Shown here: piece by piece, positions 28,154 to 36,812 of the stretch | How the letters are laid out: every line of letters starts with the position of its first letter | Position numbering within the stretch: position 1 is the stretch's first letter | DNA from: Helicobacter aurati | GTDB lineage: Bacteria > Campylobacterota > Campylobacteria > Campylobacterales > Helicobacteraceae | DNA: 64,000 nucleotides | Reading direction: 5' to 3' | Assembly (NCBI RefSeq): GCF_003364265.1 | Contig: NZ_NXLW01000001.1 | Span: 62,001-126,000 of the forward strand | Notes under the pieces: generated by a model | What the model was told of the DNA's origin: nothing | What the model saw: only the letters and a program-made list of their open reading frames with translations | The model's database searches: none | Made by a program: the position numbers and the translations under genes

Positions 28154-30004
28154 TTGCAAAATATCATTGGTTATGTGCATGATAATGCAATTATTGATAC
28201 CCAAACAGTTACAGAACAAAATCTTGATGTCTCAACATTAGAACCAATATTTTTTACTGATACTCCACTAGCTCACGAAATTATACGTCATACCTGTGCG
28301 CATTTACTTGCAGAGGCGGTTAAATCTCTTTATCCTGAAGCCAAATTTTTTGTTGGACCCGTCGTAGATGAAGGATTTTATTATGATTTCAAAGTAGATT
28401 CTAAAATCGGCTTAGAAGATTTACCTATAATAGAAAATAAGATGAAAGAAATTGCCAAGAAAGGCAACAAACTGAATAAAATCCATTTGACACGCAAAGA
28501 AGCGGAGCTTAGATTCAGCAATGATGAACTCAAACAAGCCGTTATAAGCAAAATACATGGTGATAGCTTTAGCATTTATCAGCAAGGTGATTTTGAAGAT
28601 TTGTGTAGAGGTCCGCATTTACCACATTTGAAATTTCTACAAGCATTTAAATTAACAAAGATTGCTGGAGCGTATTTAGGGGGAGATGAAAAAGCAACGA
28701 CGCTCACTAGAATTTATGGCATCGCTTTTGCACAGAAGCAAAATCTAAAGCAACATTTGTATTTACTGGAAGAAGCCAAGAAACGAGACCATCGGAAGTT
28801 AGGCAACGAAATGGGATTATTTCATTTTGATGAAGAAATAGGTGCTGGATTGCCAATATGGTTACCTAGAGGTGCAAGGTTGCGCCGAAGATTAGAGGAT
28901 CTGCTTACCGCGGCTCTTATTCACAATGAATATGAACCCGTACGAGGACCAGAGATTCTCAAGAGCGATGTATGGAAAATTAGCGGACATTATACAAACT
29001 ACAAGGAAAATATGTATTTCACAACTATTGATGATGTAGAATATGGGATAAAACCTATGAATTGCGTAGGACATATTAAAGTCTATCAAAGCAGCATTCG
29101 CAGTTACAGGGAATTACCATTGAGATTCTATGAATATGGTGTTGTACATAGACATGAAAAAAGTGGTGTATTACACGGGTTATTGCGCGTTCGTGAATTC
29201 ACACAAGACGATGCGCATTTATTTTGTCGTGCCGATCAAATAGAATCGGAAGTTCATGCTATTTTACAATTTACACAGAGAGTTATGCGGGCATTCCACT
29301 TTGATTACGAAATGGAACTGTCTACTAGACCAGAAAAGTCAATAGGCAGCGATAGTGTATGGGAAACCGCTACTAACGCATTAAGAAACGCGCTTGAAGC
29401 TAATAAAGTTGATTATCATATAGATGAAGGTGGTGGTGCATTTTATGGACCCAAAATTGACATTAAAATCACAGATGCTATTGGGAGAAAATGGCAGTGT
29501 GGGACAGTACAAATTGATATGAATTTACCAGAACGTTTTTCTCTAAGCTATATTGATGAAAACAATCAACACACGCAGCCAGTCATGATTCATCGTGCTA
29601 TCTTAGGAAGCTTCGAGAGATTTATTGCTATTTTGATTGAACATTTTGGAGGGGAGTTTCCCTTTTTTATTGCTCCTACACAAGTTGGAATTATCCCACT
29701 ATCAAATGAACATCTAAGCTTTGCTACAAAATTACAATTGGCTTTACGTGATTTAGAAATCTATGCAGAAATTCACGCAAAATCAGATTCTCTCAACAAA
29801 AAAATACGTAATGTAGAAAAACAGAAAGTACCATTTATTGTTATTATTGGCGACAAAGAAGTACAAAACAATACTCTTTCCATACGAGACAGATACACTA
29901 ACGATCAAACTGACAGAAAGCAAGGAGAAAGCATGCAATATACAATGGGTGTTTCAGACTTTTTAGAGAAAGTCAATCAATTGAATAGAGAGGTAAACTT
30001 TTGA
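28154..30004 (+). CDS. thrS: threonyl-tRNA synthetase
   Basis: ThrRS charges tRNA-Thr and edits Ser-tRNA-Thr. After a short N-terminus the editing domain has HTCAHLLAEAVK and the GFYYDF segment, and later the editing signature RGPHLPHLKFL. The catalytic class II core is present (YGIKPMNCVGH; EYGVVHRHEKSGVLHGLLRVREFTQDDAH; MIHRAILGSFERF), followed by the anticodon-binding domain. The full N-terminal TGS domain is missing or reduced, as in other Campylobacterota. I prefer TTG at 28154 because GAAAGGAA lies 8 nt before it; an ATG at 28124 adds ten residues but lacks a ribosome site. It overlaps infC by 4 nt. Confidence 0.95.
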   Translation: MQNIIGYVHDNAIIDTQTVTEQNLDVSTLEPIFFTDTPLAHEIIRHTCAHLLAEAVKSLYPEAKFFVGPVVDEGFYYDFKVDSKIGLEDLPIIENKMKEIAKKGNKLNKIHLTRKEAELRFSNDELKQAVISKIHGDSFSIYQQGDFEDLCRGPHLPHLKFLQAFKLTKIAGAYLGGDEKATTLTRIYGIAFAQKQNLKQHLYLLEEAKKRDHRKLGNEMGLFHFDEEIGAGLPIWLPRGARLRRRLEDLLTAALIHNEYEPVRGPEILKSDVWKISGHYTNYKENMYFTTIDDVEYGIKPMNCVGHIKVYQSSIRSYRELPLRFYEYGVVHRHEKSGVLHGLLRVREFTQDDAHLFCRADQIESEVHAILQFTQRVMRAFHFDYEMELSTRPEKSIGSDSVWETATNALRNALEANKVDYHIDEGGGAFYGPKIDIKITDAIGRKWQCGTVQIDMNLPERFSLSYIDENNQHTQPVMIHRAILGSFERFIAILIEHFGGEFPFFIAPTQVGIIPLSNEHLSFATKLQLALRDLEIYAEIHAKSDSLNKKIRNVEKQKVPFIVIIGDKEVQNNTLSIRDRYTNDQTDRKQGESMQYTMGVSDFLEKVNQLNREVNF

Positions 30005-30525
30005 GTAAAGAAGAAGTATTAATAAATGAGCAAATTCCCTTTAAAGAAGTAAGGTGCATATCTGAAGCGGGTGAACAGTTAGGTATTTTAAGTAATGAGG
30101 CAGCGCAGAGATTGGCTAAAGAACAAGGTTTGGATTTAATTTGCATTTCTCCAACTGCCAAGCCTCCTGTATGTAAAATTGTAGAGTATGGCAAATTTCG
30201 CTATCAAATTGAAAAAAAACTTAAAGAATCAAAGAAAAAACAAAAGCAAATCGAAGTTAAAGAAATTAAACTCTCCACACAAATTGCGCAGAATGATATT
30301 AATTATAAAATAAAGCATGCAAGGGAATTTTTTGAAGAGGGTAAACATGTGAAATTTCGGGTTTTCTTACGAGGAAGAGAGTTGCAAAATCCAGCGGCGG
30401 GCTTTGAAATGTTGCAAAGAGTATGCGCAATGGTAGAAGATATCGCGCATACAGATAAAGAACCAAAAGTCGAAGGAAAATATGCAACTGCCTTAATGAT
30501 TCCGAATAATAAGCTTAAGGTATAA
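30001..30525 (+). CDS. infC: translation initiation factor IF-3
   Basis: IF-3 binds the 30S subunit and checks start-codon pairing. The 174-residue protein has the N-domain (INEQIPFKEVRCISEAGEQLG, LICISPTAKPPVCKIVEYGKF), a Lys-rich linker and the C-domain (KEIKLSTQIAQNDINYKIKHA, KFRVFLRGRE). It starts with TTG overlapping the thrS stop (TTGA). Rare start codons are normal for infC, where they allow autoregulation. It is followed by rpmI and rplT in the usual order. Confidence 0.97.
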   Translation: MSKEEVLINEQIPFKEVRCISEAGEQLGILSNEAAQRLAKEQGLDLICISPTAKPPVCKIVEYGKFRYQIEKKLKESKKKQKQIEVKEIKLSTQIAQNDINYKIKHAREFFEEGKHVKFRVFLRGRELQNPAAGFEMLQRVCAMVEDIAHTDKEPKVEGKYATALMIPNNKLKV

Positions 30526-30569
30526 TTTTTATGTTATAATTTCGGTTTATTTTTGCGAAAGGAGAATGA

Positions 30570-30764
30570 ATGCCAAAGATGAAAACTAATCGTGGTGCTG
30601 CAAAGCGGTTTAAGCTTAAGAAAAATGCTATTAAAAGAGCTGCTGCTTTCAAAAATCATATCTTGACAAAAAAGTCACCCAAACGTAAGGCAAGATTAAA
30701 TGCACCGCATTATGTGCAAAGTGCTAATAAAGAATCTATCGAACGTCTTTTATGCTTAAGGTAG
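30570..30764 (+). CDS. rpmI: ribosomal protein bL35
   Basis: A 64-residue basic protein with the bL35 start [15 protein letters not shown] and the [10 protein letters not shown] segment. AAAGGAG lies before the ATG. It sits between infC and rplT, the standard operon order. Confidence 0.96.
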   Translation: MPKMKTNRGAAKRFKLKKNAIKRAAAFKNHILTKKSPKRKARLNAPHYVQSANKESIERLLCLR

Positions 30765-30810
30765 ATTAAATAACGAAAGCTTCAATGCGCTTTACATAAT
30801 CAGAATTGTC

Positions 30811-30823
30811 CCCTAAATTAGGG
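30811..30823 (+). promoter_or_regulatory. small stem-loop in rpmI-rplT gap
   Basis: CCCTAA / TTAGGG around a single A form a tight hairpin in the 127-nt gap before rplT. The gap is longer than usual. A possible L20-binding or internal regulatory element is inference only. Confidence 0.3.
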
Positions 30824-30891
30824 AAAGTCTAAACGCAAGTTTACGCCTTAAATTATCCAAAGATAGTAAGGCAAAGTTACAGGAGAACAAC

Positions 30892-31242
30892 ATGAGAGTT
30901 AAAACAGGTATAGTACGAAGAAGAAGACACAAAAAGATTCTAAAACTCGCAAGAGGTTTTTACAGCGGCAGAAGAAAACATTTCAGAAAAGCTAAAGAAC
31001 AGCTAGAACGAAGTTTATGCTATGCTTATCGTGATAGAAAACAAAAGAAAAGAAACTTTAGGGCACTATGGATAGTTCGCATAAATGCTGCTTGCAGGAA
31101 AAATGATATAAGCTATTCTCGATTTATTAATGGACTAAAAAAGGCTCACATTGACTTAGATAGAAAGGTGCTAGCGCATATAGCTTATAGCAACCCTGTT
31201 GCGTTTGCAAACATAGTACAAAAAGTTAAACAAAGTCTTTAA
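30892..31242 (+). CDS. rplT: ribosomal protein bL20
   Basis: A 116-residue very basic protein, with the bL20 signatures [21 protein letters not shown] and [22 protein letters not shown]. It binds 23S rRNA early in 50S assembly and in other bacteria represses its own operon. AGGAG lies 7 nt before the ATG. It ends the thrS-infC-rpmI-rplT run. Confidence 0.97.
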   Translation: MRVKTGIVRRRRHKKILKLARGFYSGRRKHFRKAKEQLERSLCYAYRDRKQKKRNFRALWIVRINAACRKNDISYSRFINGLKKAHIDLDRKVLAHIAYSNPVAFANIVQKVKQSL

Positions 31243-31580
31243 TCCCCTTATTCAAATTATTTAGGGAATATAGCATCTGCACTACCAATACCATGCCTAC
31301 CAATTAAAATTATTTGGTAAAGGTGTTCAATGCAATACCTTAACGAATCCTAATTTTGATTCTAATTGTATTTGATTGCACTGCTTCTTCTTAGTAAATC
31401 TCATAGTTAAACTTAGATTATTTCTTTTCAAAAAGCAAATTAGGAATATATATCTCAAATCTATCTTAATAGTGAGTTCTAATCATCACAATATTGTATG
31501 GTTTAATAAAATAAATCAATCATAATTTGAATAAAATAATAAATTTAATCATTTAATAAATCTTTAAATAGGAGAAATTT
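31243..31580. other. 338-nt intergenic region between rplT and rho
   Basis: AT-rich. It contains a loose CCCT / AGGG inverted repeat just after rplT (about 31246-31266) and a TACCAA / TTGGTA hairpin (31298-31319). Neither has a T run. No gene or tRNA was found. Confidence 0.4.
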
Positions 31581-32978
31581 ATGCCTAATGACAGTGAAGA
31601 ACTTGACGTAAAAACAAAAAAATCACATCGTATCCCCAAACAAAAAGAAAAAATGACAACTGAACATGAAGATAAAAAAGAAAAAAACAAAGATTCTTCC
31701 AAACGAACACATACCCCTGTAAATGGATTTAAAGTCGAAGAATTACGTATCACCCCAATGCACAAATTATTAGAAATAGCTAAAAAACTTGGAATCCAGA
31801 ATCCTCAAGAATTTCTGCGTCAAGAATTAATTTTTGAAATTCTTAAGAATCAAGTAAGTCAAGGTGGTTTTATCCTTATCTCTGGAATCTTAGAAATTAC
31901 GAATGAAGGCTATGGATTCTTACGTTCTATTGATGAAAAATTCTCTGACACACAACATGATACCTATGTTTCACAGAGTCAAATTCAGAGATTTGCACTT
32001 CGCAACGGAGATATTATCACTGGGCAAGTTAGGCCGCCAAAGGAACAAGAGAGATACTATGCTTTATTAAAAATTGAAGCAGTAAATTATCTAAGTTTAG
32101 ACGAAATCAAGAATCGACCGTTATTTGAAAACCTTACACCACTTTTTCCTGCCGAACAATTAAAGCTTGAATACAGCAGTCAAAAAGTTACAGGTAGAAT
32201 GCTTGATTTATTTAGCCCGATTGGTAAGGGGCAAAGGGCACTGATTGTAGCGCCCCCTAGGGTAGGCAAAACAGAACTTATGAAAGAATTAGCACACGGT
32301 ATCAGCGAAAATCATCCTGAAGTAGAGCTTATGGTATTACTCATTGACGAAAGACCAGAAGAAGTAACCGACATGGAGAGAAGCGTGAAAGGGCAGGTGT
32401 TTTCTAGCACATTTGACTTACCTTCAACCAATCACATACGTGTAGCCGAATTAGTGTTAGAGCGAGCAAAAAGACGTATCGAGGTAGGAAAAGATGTAGT
32501 GATTTTATTAGATTCTATTACACGTTTAGCCCGCGCTTATAACGCAGTTACTCCCTCTAGTGGGAAAGTATTGAGTGGTGGGGTAGACGCCAACGCTTTA
32601 CATAAACCTAAAAGATTCTTCGGTGCAGCACGGAATATAGAAAATGGTGGTAGCCTTACAATTATTGCCACCGCACTAATTGAAACTGGCTCACGCATGG
32701 ACGAAGTAATTTTTGAAGAATTTAAAGGTACTGGTAATGCTGAAATAGTCTTAGCGCGTAGCATTGCAGACAGAAGAATCTATCCAGCTTTTGATATTCT
32801 TAAATCTGGCACAAGAAAAGATGATTTATTATTAGGAGAGGAAAGACTAACAAAAGTATGGATATTGCGCAACGTGATCGGTCAAATGGATGATGTGGAA
32901 GCACTCAATTTCCTTTATTCTAAAATCAAAAATACAAAGAATAATGACGAGTTTTTACTTGGCATGAATGAATCCTAA
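31581..32978 (+). CDS. rho: transcription termination factor Rho
   Basis: Rho is the hexameric RNA-dependent ATPase that ends transcription. The 465-residue product has a Lys/Glu-rich N-terminal extension (about residues 1-50), the Rho N-domain, the cold-shock-like RNA-binding domain ([15 protein letters not shown]) and the ATPase with P-loop [10 protein letters not shown], Walker [18 protein letters not shown] and the Q/R-loop region [28 protein letters not shown] precedes the ATG. The charged leader before the family core is longer than in E. coli. Confidence 0.97.
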   Translation: MPNDSEELDVKTKKSHRIPKQKEKMTTEHEDKKEKNKDSSKRTHTPVNGFKVEELRITPMHKLLEIAKKLGIQNPQEFLRQELIFEILKNQVSQGGFILISGILEITNEGYGFLRSIDEKFSDTQHDTYVSQSQIQRFALRNGDIITGQVRPPKEQERYYALLKIEAVNYLSLDEIKNRPLFENLTPLFPAEQLKLEYSSQKVTGRMLDLFSPIGKGQRALIVAPPRVGKTELMKELAHGISENHPEVELMVLLIDERPEEVTDMERSVKGQVFSSTFDLPSTNHIRVAELVLERAKRRIEVGKDVVILLDSITRLARAYNAVTPSSGKVLSGGVDANALHKPKRFFGAARNIENGGSLTIIATALIETGSRMDEVIFEEFKGTGNAEIVLARSIADRRIYPAFDILKSGTRKDDLLLGEERLTKVWILRNVIGQMDDVEALNFLYSKIKNTKNNDEFLLGMNES

Positions 32979-33057
32979 TTAGAATCGTCATAGTTCGCTA
33001 TCTGCTTATTGGAAAATTAAGCCCTATTTGATAAAATTGTACAAAAAGAATGGCTCT

Positions 33058-34398
33058 ATGTTGACCACAAAAACAAAAATTGCGCGTATTTTAAACATTG
33101 CTATTCCAAGCGCACTGCAATCTGGTTTAGATATGTTAAATCTCTTTCTAGCACTATTTTTCTTAGCCAAAATTTCCCCATTAAGCTTTACCGCCTTGAG
33201 CTTAGGAGCAAACTACATTATTATTTTTTACCCAATAAGTGCGATTTTTGGGATTGGCGCAAACGTACTAATGTCTCGACGTTATAGCGCAAAAAAGTAC
33301 TTTGAGATGAATTTGGTTTATGCCACTTTGTTGTACAGTGCGATAATTTTCTCTCTTCCCTTACTCTTTATAACTTATTTGGGTATCCCATTGTATTTAC
33401 AAGCACTTGATTTAAGTACAGAACTCTACACGGCTACTTATTCATACGTTCTTATTACTATTTTTGCTCTACCCGCAATTATAGCTAAAAATGTTATAAT
33501 CTCTAGCTTTGCAGCAATAGGAGATACAAAGCAGCCTTTTTATATTAAAGTTATTATGACTTTTCTTAGTGTGTTTGGAAATGTAATTTTAATTCAAGGT
33601 GCTTTTGGAATAGAGGGGAAAGGACTTTTTGGAGCGGCAGTAGTCAGTGTTTTTATTTCTTACCTAGAACTTATTGCATTATTGCTGCTTGTGAAATTCT
33701 CAAAAACACCGATACGGTTATTATTTATGTTTCGTCTACATTTTCTACTAAATGGCTTAAAAGTCGCCATTCCAACAGGGATAGAACGTATTTTTACTAT
33801 TATTTCTTTAAATATTATTTTATTTTTTGTTGGTAAGTATGCTATTGTCTATGGTGATAGTGCTATGAATGGATTTCAAGCAGGAACAAAAATTGAAGGT
33901 TTTGCGCTTATCCCCGGTTTTAGTTTTACGTTGGCAATTATGAGTCTCATGGGACAATGTATTGGAGTAAAAGATTATAAGCTCGGTTTTGAATACACAA
34001 AACTTTGCGCCATTGTAGCAAGTATAGTATTAGGGATTTGTGGACTCTTATTGGCTCTTTTTGCTGAACAATTTTCATTGTTATTTATGTCAGAAGATTC
34101 TGTCGCCATAGAAATTTCTAGTATGTATTTGATTATTATAGGACTCTCACAAATTCCACTCATTTTATCTTTTATCTATGATGGAGCATTACGTGGAGCA
34201 GGATGGACGCAGATTCCCTTATTTATCAATATCATTAGCATTTCCTTGTTCCGATTGTTGCCCATGTTAATCGCAAGTACGCAAGGATGGCATTTATATA
34301 GTCTATTTATTATTATATTCATTGAAACTTATATTCGTGCAATAATTTTTTATGTTGTATTTCAATCTGGAATATGGCGAAAAAAGAAAAATATTTAA
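33058..34398 (+). CDS. MATE-family efflux transporter (1)
   Basis: A 12-transmembrane cation-antiport exporter of the MATE/DinF superfamily, inner membrane. Typical segments: start IARILNIAIPSALQSGLDMLN, AIFGIGANVLMSRRYSAKKY, and PTGIERIFTIISLNI at the second half, then MSLMGQCIGVKDYKLGFEYTKL. I place the start at ATG 33058 (446 residues); a TTG ten codons upstream is possible. It lies downstream of rho and converges with the long trpB gene, 38 nt apart. Substrate unknown. A second, unrelated-looking MATE gene lies at 53.8 kb. Confidence 0.9.
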   Translation: MLTTKTKIARILNIAIPSALQSGLDMLNLFLALFFLAKISPLSFTALSLGANYIIIFYPISAIFGIGANVLMSRRYSAKKYFEMNLVYATLLYSAIIFSLPLLFITYLGIPLYLQALDLSTELYTATYSYVLITIFALPAIIAKNVIISSFAAIGDTKQPFYIKVIMTFLSVFGNVILIQGAFGIEGKGLFGAAVVSVFISYLELIALLLLVKFSKTPIRLLFMFRLHFLLNGLKVAIPTGIERIFTIISLNIILFFVGKYAIVYGDSAMNGFQAGTKIEGFALIPGFSFTLAIMSLMGQCIGVKDYKLGFEYTKLCAIVASIVLGICGLLLALFAEQFSLLFMSEDSVAIEISSMYLIIIGLSQIPLILSFIYDGALRGAGWTQIPLFINIISISLFRLLPMLIASTQGWHLYSLFIIIFIETYIRAIIFYVVFQSGIWRKKKNI

Positions 34399-34436
34399 TC
34401 GTATTTCTCTAAAACCATTCTCTGTTGCTTCAAAAA

Positions 34437-36641
34437 TTAGGATTTTATCGACCTACCACAAATCTTACTTAAATTCATATTGGTTTCAAATACTTTTACT
34501 TGCAAATTTTCCGCTTGCAATTCCGATTGAATGGTCTGATCTTCATTTGATTGTATATGCTGCCCTTGTATGTCATCATCAAGCACATATTGTTCTTCTT
34601 GTTTTTCATCAATAGATTCTAAAGAATCAAAAGCTTCCTGCGACTCATGCAATTCATTGGAACGCAATGACAATATTGGTTCTTCATTATTAAGCAACAA
34701 ACTGATATGTTGTGATTCATTTGAATCCATATCTGCAAAAAGTTCTGAATCTAGCAATGAAGTAAGGTTATTAGATTCTAAACCTTGCTGTAATTCTAAT
34801 GTTTGCATAGAATCATCGAGTTGTTTCTGTATTTCTTCCTTTACCTGCGGCTCTTCATGCAATGGCAGCGACTCTAATACTATGTTATCTAATTCCATTT
34901 GTTCAGATGAGAGAAAATCTAATACATTATGGTGTGCTGATGTGTCTTGTGTTTCTACAATATTATCAATAGGGGCTAAAGAATCTTGCATCTCTTCATC
35001 AATATCTAGTTTATCAATGATTTCCGTGGTTTCTATTGACTCCTCTTGATTATCTTGAGCCGTTATAGAATCTACTTGAGCTTGTTCCATCTGTTGCGCG
35101 CAATTTTGCATTTCTTGCATTTCTTGCATTTCTTGCATTTCTTGTGTAGTTTCATCAAGAAAACTAAAATCTTTGTCTTTGAGTTCATTCAAATCTAATT
35201 CTACACTCAATTCTTCAGATTTTTCATGTTGATTCATAGTAGTATCGCTGTTGTGTTCAGACACACAAGGCTGCATTGTGCCTGTATCATTAGTTGGGGA
35301 TTTATCATTGTCATATTTTTTTATTTCTAATGCTTGTTTGACTATTGCAGAATCTTTTGTGCATTTTTGTTTCTTAGTCATTTTTTTATTGATCGCAGAG
35401 AGCTCAAGCTCTAAAAAGTCTCTCCACTGCTCTGTGCAAAGCTCTTTAGCTGTGATAAAAATATCTTTATCCCCTCTTCCGCTGACATTAACTACAATAG
35501 CCTTATTGTTAATTGTTTTAGCAATTTTCATAGCACCAGCTAGCGCATGGCTTGATTCTAATGCCGCTAAGATTCCTTCATGCTTTGCAAAAAACTGCAT
35601 AGCTTCCAATGCTTCCGTATCACTAGCGGCAGTACATTTGATTCGTTTTATACTCACTAGATGAGCGATTTGAGGTCCAACACCAGCATAATCTAGTCCC
35701 GCACTAATCGAATATGTTTCAGCGATTTGTCCGTGCTTATCTTGTAAGAAATAAGATTTATAGCCTTGTGCTATGCCAACTTTAGCATGACTTTCTGTAT
35801 GCAATCGCATAGCATTTTTATTGGGCAAAAAATTATCTCCACCAGCCTCTACAATAACAAGATTGACATCTGGTTCTTCTAAAAAGGTTTCAAAAGCACC
35901 CATAGCATTGCTACCACCGCCAACACATGCTACAACATAATCAGGCAAGACCCCAAGCGATTTATGAAGCTGCTTCCTTATCTCTTTACCGATGATACTT
36001 TGCGCATCTCTTACAATATCGGGGTAAGGGGATGGTCCAAGCGCACTTCCCAAGACATAAAATATGCCATACGGATCATTACTCCATTCACGCAATGTTT
36101 CATTGACAGCGTCTTTAAGTGTTTTTGTCCCACTTGAAACAGGGATCACAGTCGCACCAAATTGTTCCATGATAAACACATTAGGACGTTGTCTTTGCAC
36201 ATCAATTTCACCCATAAAGATTTTACATGGCATATCTAAAAACGCGCATACACTTGCCACTGCTACACCGTGTTGCCCTGCTCCAGTTTCAGCGATAACA
36301 AGTTGTTTTTTCATTCTCTTGGCTAACAGCACTTGCGCTAAAGCGTTATTAATCTTATGCGCTCCAGTATTTGCTAGTCCTTCAAACTTAAGAAAAATAT
36401 CATTATTGAGGATTCTCGATGCATTCTTTGCATAAAAAAGAGGCGTTGGTCTGCCTACAAAATGTTTAAGTAGAAATTTATATTCTTTCTTGAAAGCCTT
36501 GCTTCGAAAAATATGATAGTAGGCTTTTTGCAAATCCATGATAACAGGGTAAAGGATTTCAGGAACAAAGCAACCTCCAAAACTTAAATCGCCCTCACCA
36601 AAATAGCCATTTCTACTTTTAGAGAATATTTTGTTCTGCAT
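34437..36641 (-). CDS. trpB: tryptophan synthase beta chain with long acidic C-terminal tail
   Basis: TrpB makes tryptophan from indole and serine using PLP. Residues about 1-400 are a TrpB core: GGCFVPE, GRPTPLFY, GAHKINNAL (PLP Lys96), AETGAGQHGVA, VGGGSNAMGAF, LDYAGVGP and SGRGDKD. From about residue 411 to 734 the frame continues as a tail rich in Glu, Gln, Asp, Ser and Leu with no known fold, including QEMQEMQEMQEMQ. Standard TrpB ends near residue 400. The motif before the PLP Lys reads LKFEGLANTGAHK rather than the common LKREDLNHTGAHK, so the core is divergent. No trpA is adjacent. Promoter: TATAAT on the minus strand at 36681-36686. Confidence 0.88.
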   Translation of the reverse strand: MQNKIFSKSRNGYFGEGDLSFGGCFVPEILYPVIMDLQKAYYHIFRSKAFKKEYKFLLKHFVGRPTPLFYAKNASRILNNDIFLKFEGLANTGAHKINNALAQVLLAKRMKKQLVIAETGAGQHGVAVASVCAFLDMPCKIFMGEIDVQRQRPNVFIMEQFGATVIPVSSGTKTLKDAVNETLREWSNDPYGIFYVLGSALGPSPYPDIVRDAQSIIGKEIRKQLHKSLGVLPDYVVACVGGGSNAMGAFETFLEEPDVNLVIVEAGGDNFLPNKNAMRLHTESHAKVGIAQGYKSYFLQDKHGQIAETYSISAGLDYAGVGPQIAHLVSIKRIKCTAASDTEALEAMQFFAKHEGILAALESSHALAGAMKIAKTINNKAIVVNVSGRGDKDIFITAKELCTEQWRDFLELELSAINKKMTKKQKCTKDSAIVKQALEIKKYDNDKSPTNDTGTMQPCVSEHNSDTTMNQHEKSEELSVELDLNELKDKDFSFLDETTQEMQEMQEMQEMQNCAQQMEQAQVDSITAQDNQEESIETTEIIDKLDIDEEMQDSLAPIDNIVETQDTSAHHNVLDFLSSEQMELDNIVLESLPLHEEPQVKEEIQKQLDDSMQTLELQQGLESNNLTSLLDSELFADMDSNESQHISLLLNNEEPILSLRSNELHESQEAFDSLESIDEKQEEQYVLDDDIQGQHIQSNEDQTIQSELQAENLQVKVFETNMNLSKICGRSIKS
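35109..35144 (-). repeat. 9-nt tandem repeat in the TrpB acidic tail
   Basis: Four perfect copies of CATTTCTTG (plus strand) make the QEM repeats in the tail. Nine is a multiple of three, so copy changes alter length but not frame. Confidence 0.9.
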
Positions 36642-36680
36642 GCTTTACTCCTTAATGTCTAATACCCATTTTAGAGTAAA

Positions 36681-36686
36681 ATTATA
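36681..36686 (-). promoter_or_regulatory. -10 box of trpB
   Basis: Reads TATAAT on the minus strand, 39 nt before the trpB ATG, with AAGGAG as ribosome site. No trp operator or leader peptide with Trp codons was found. Confidence 0.5.
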
Positions 36687-36812
36687 ACTAGAATCTTTGG
36701 AATCTCCTTTAGTTTTATGGACAACCAATTCAAGAAATAGTTAATAAATAGTAAAGTATATCCATATTATGCCCATCTCAAAAATGATTCTAGTAAATTG
36801 CGATAACTAAGC

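Noticed and set aside
34570-35049. 159-codon Ser-rich antisense frame
   Set aside because: It is the reverse reading of the acidic TrpB tail, so Ser/Cys richness follows from Glu/Gln codons.
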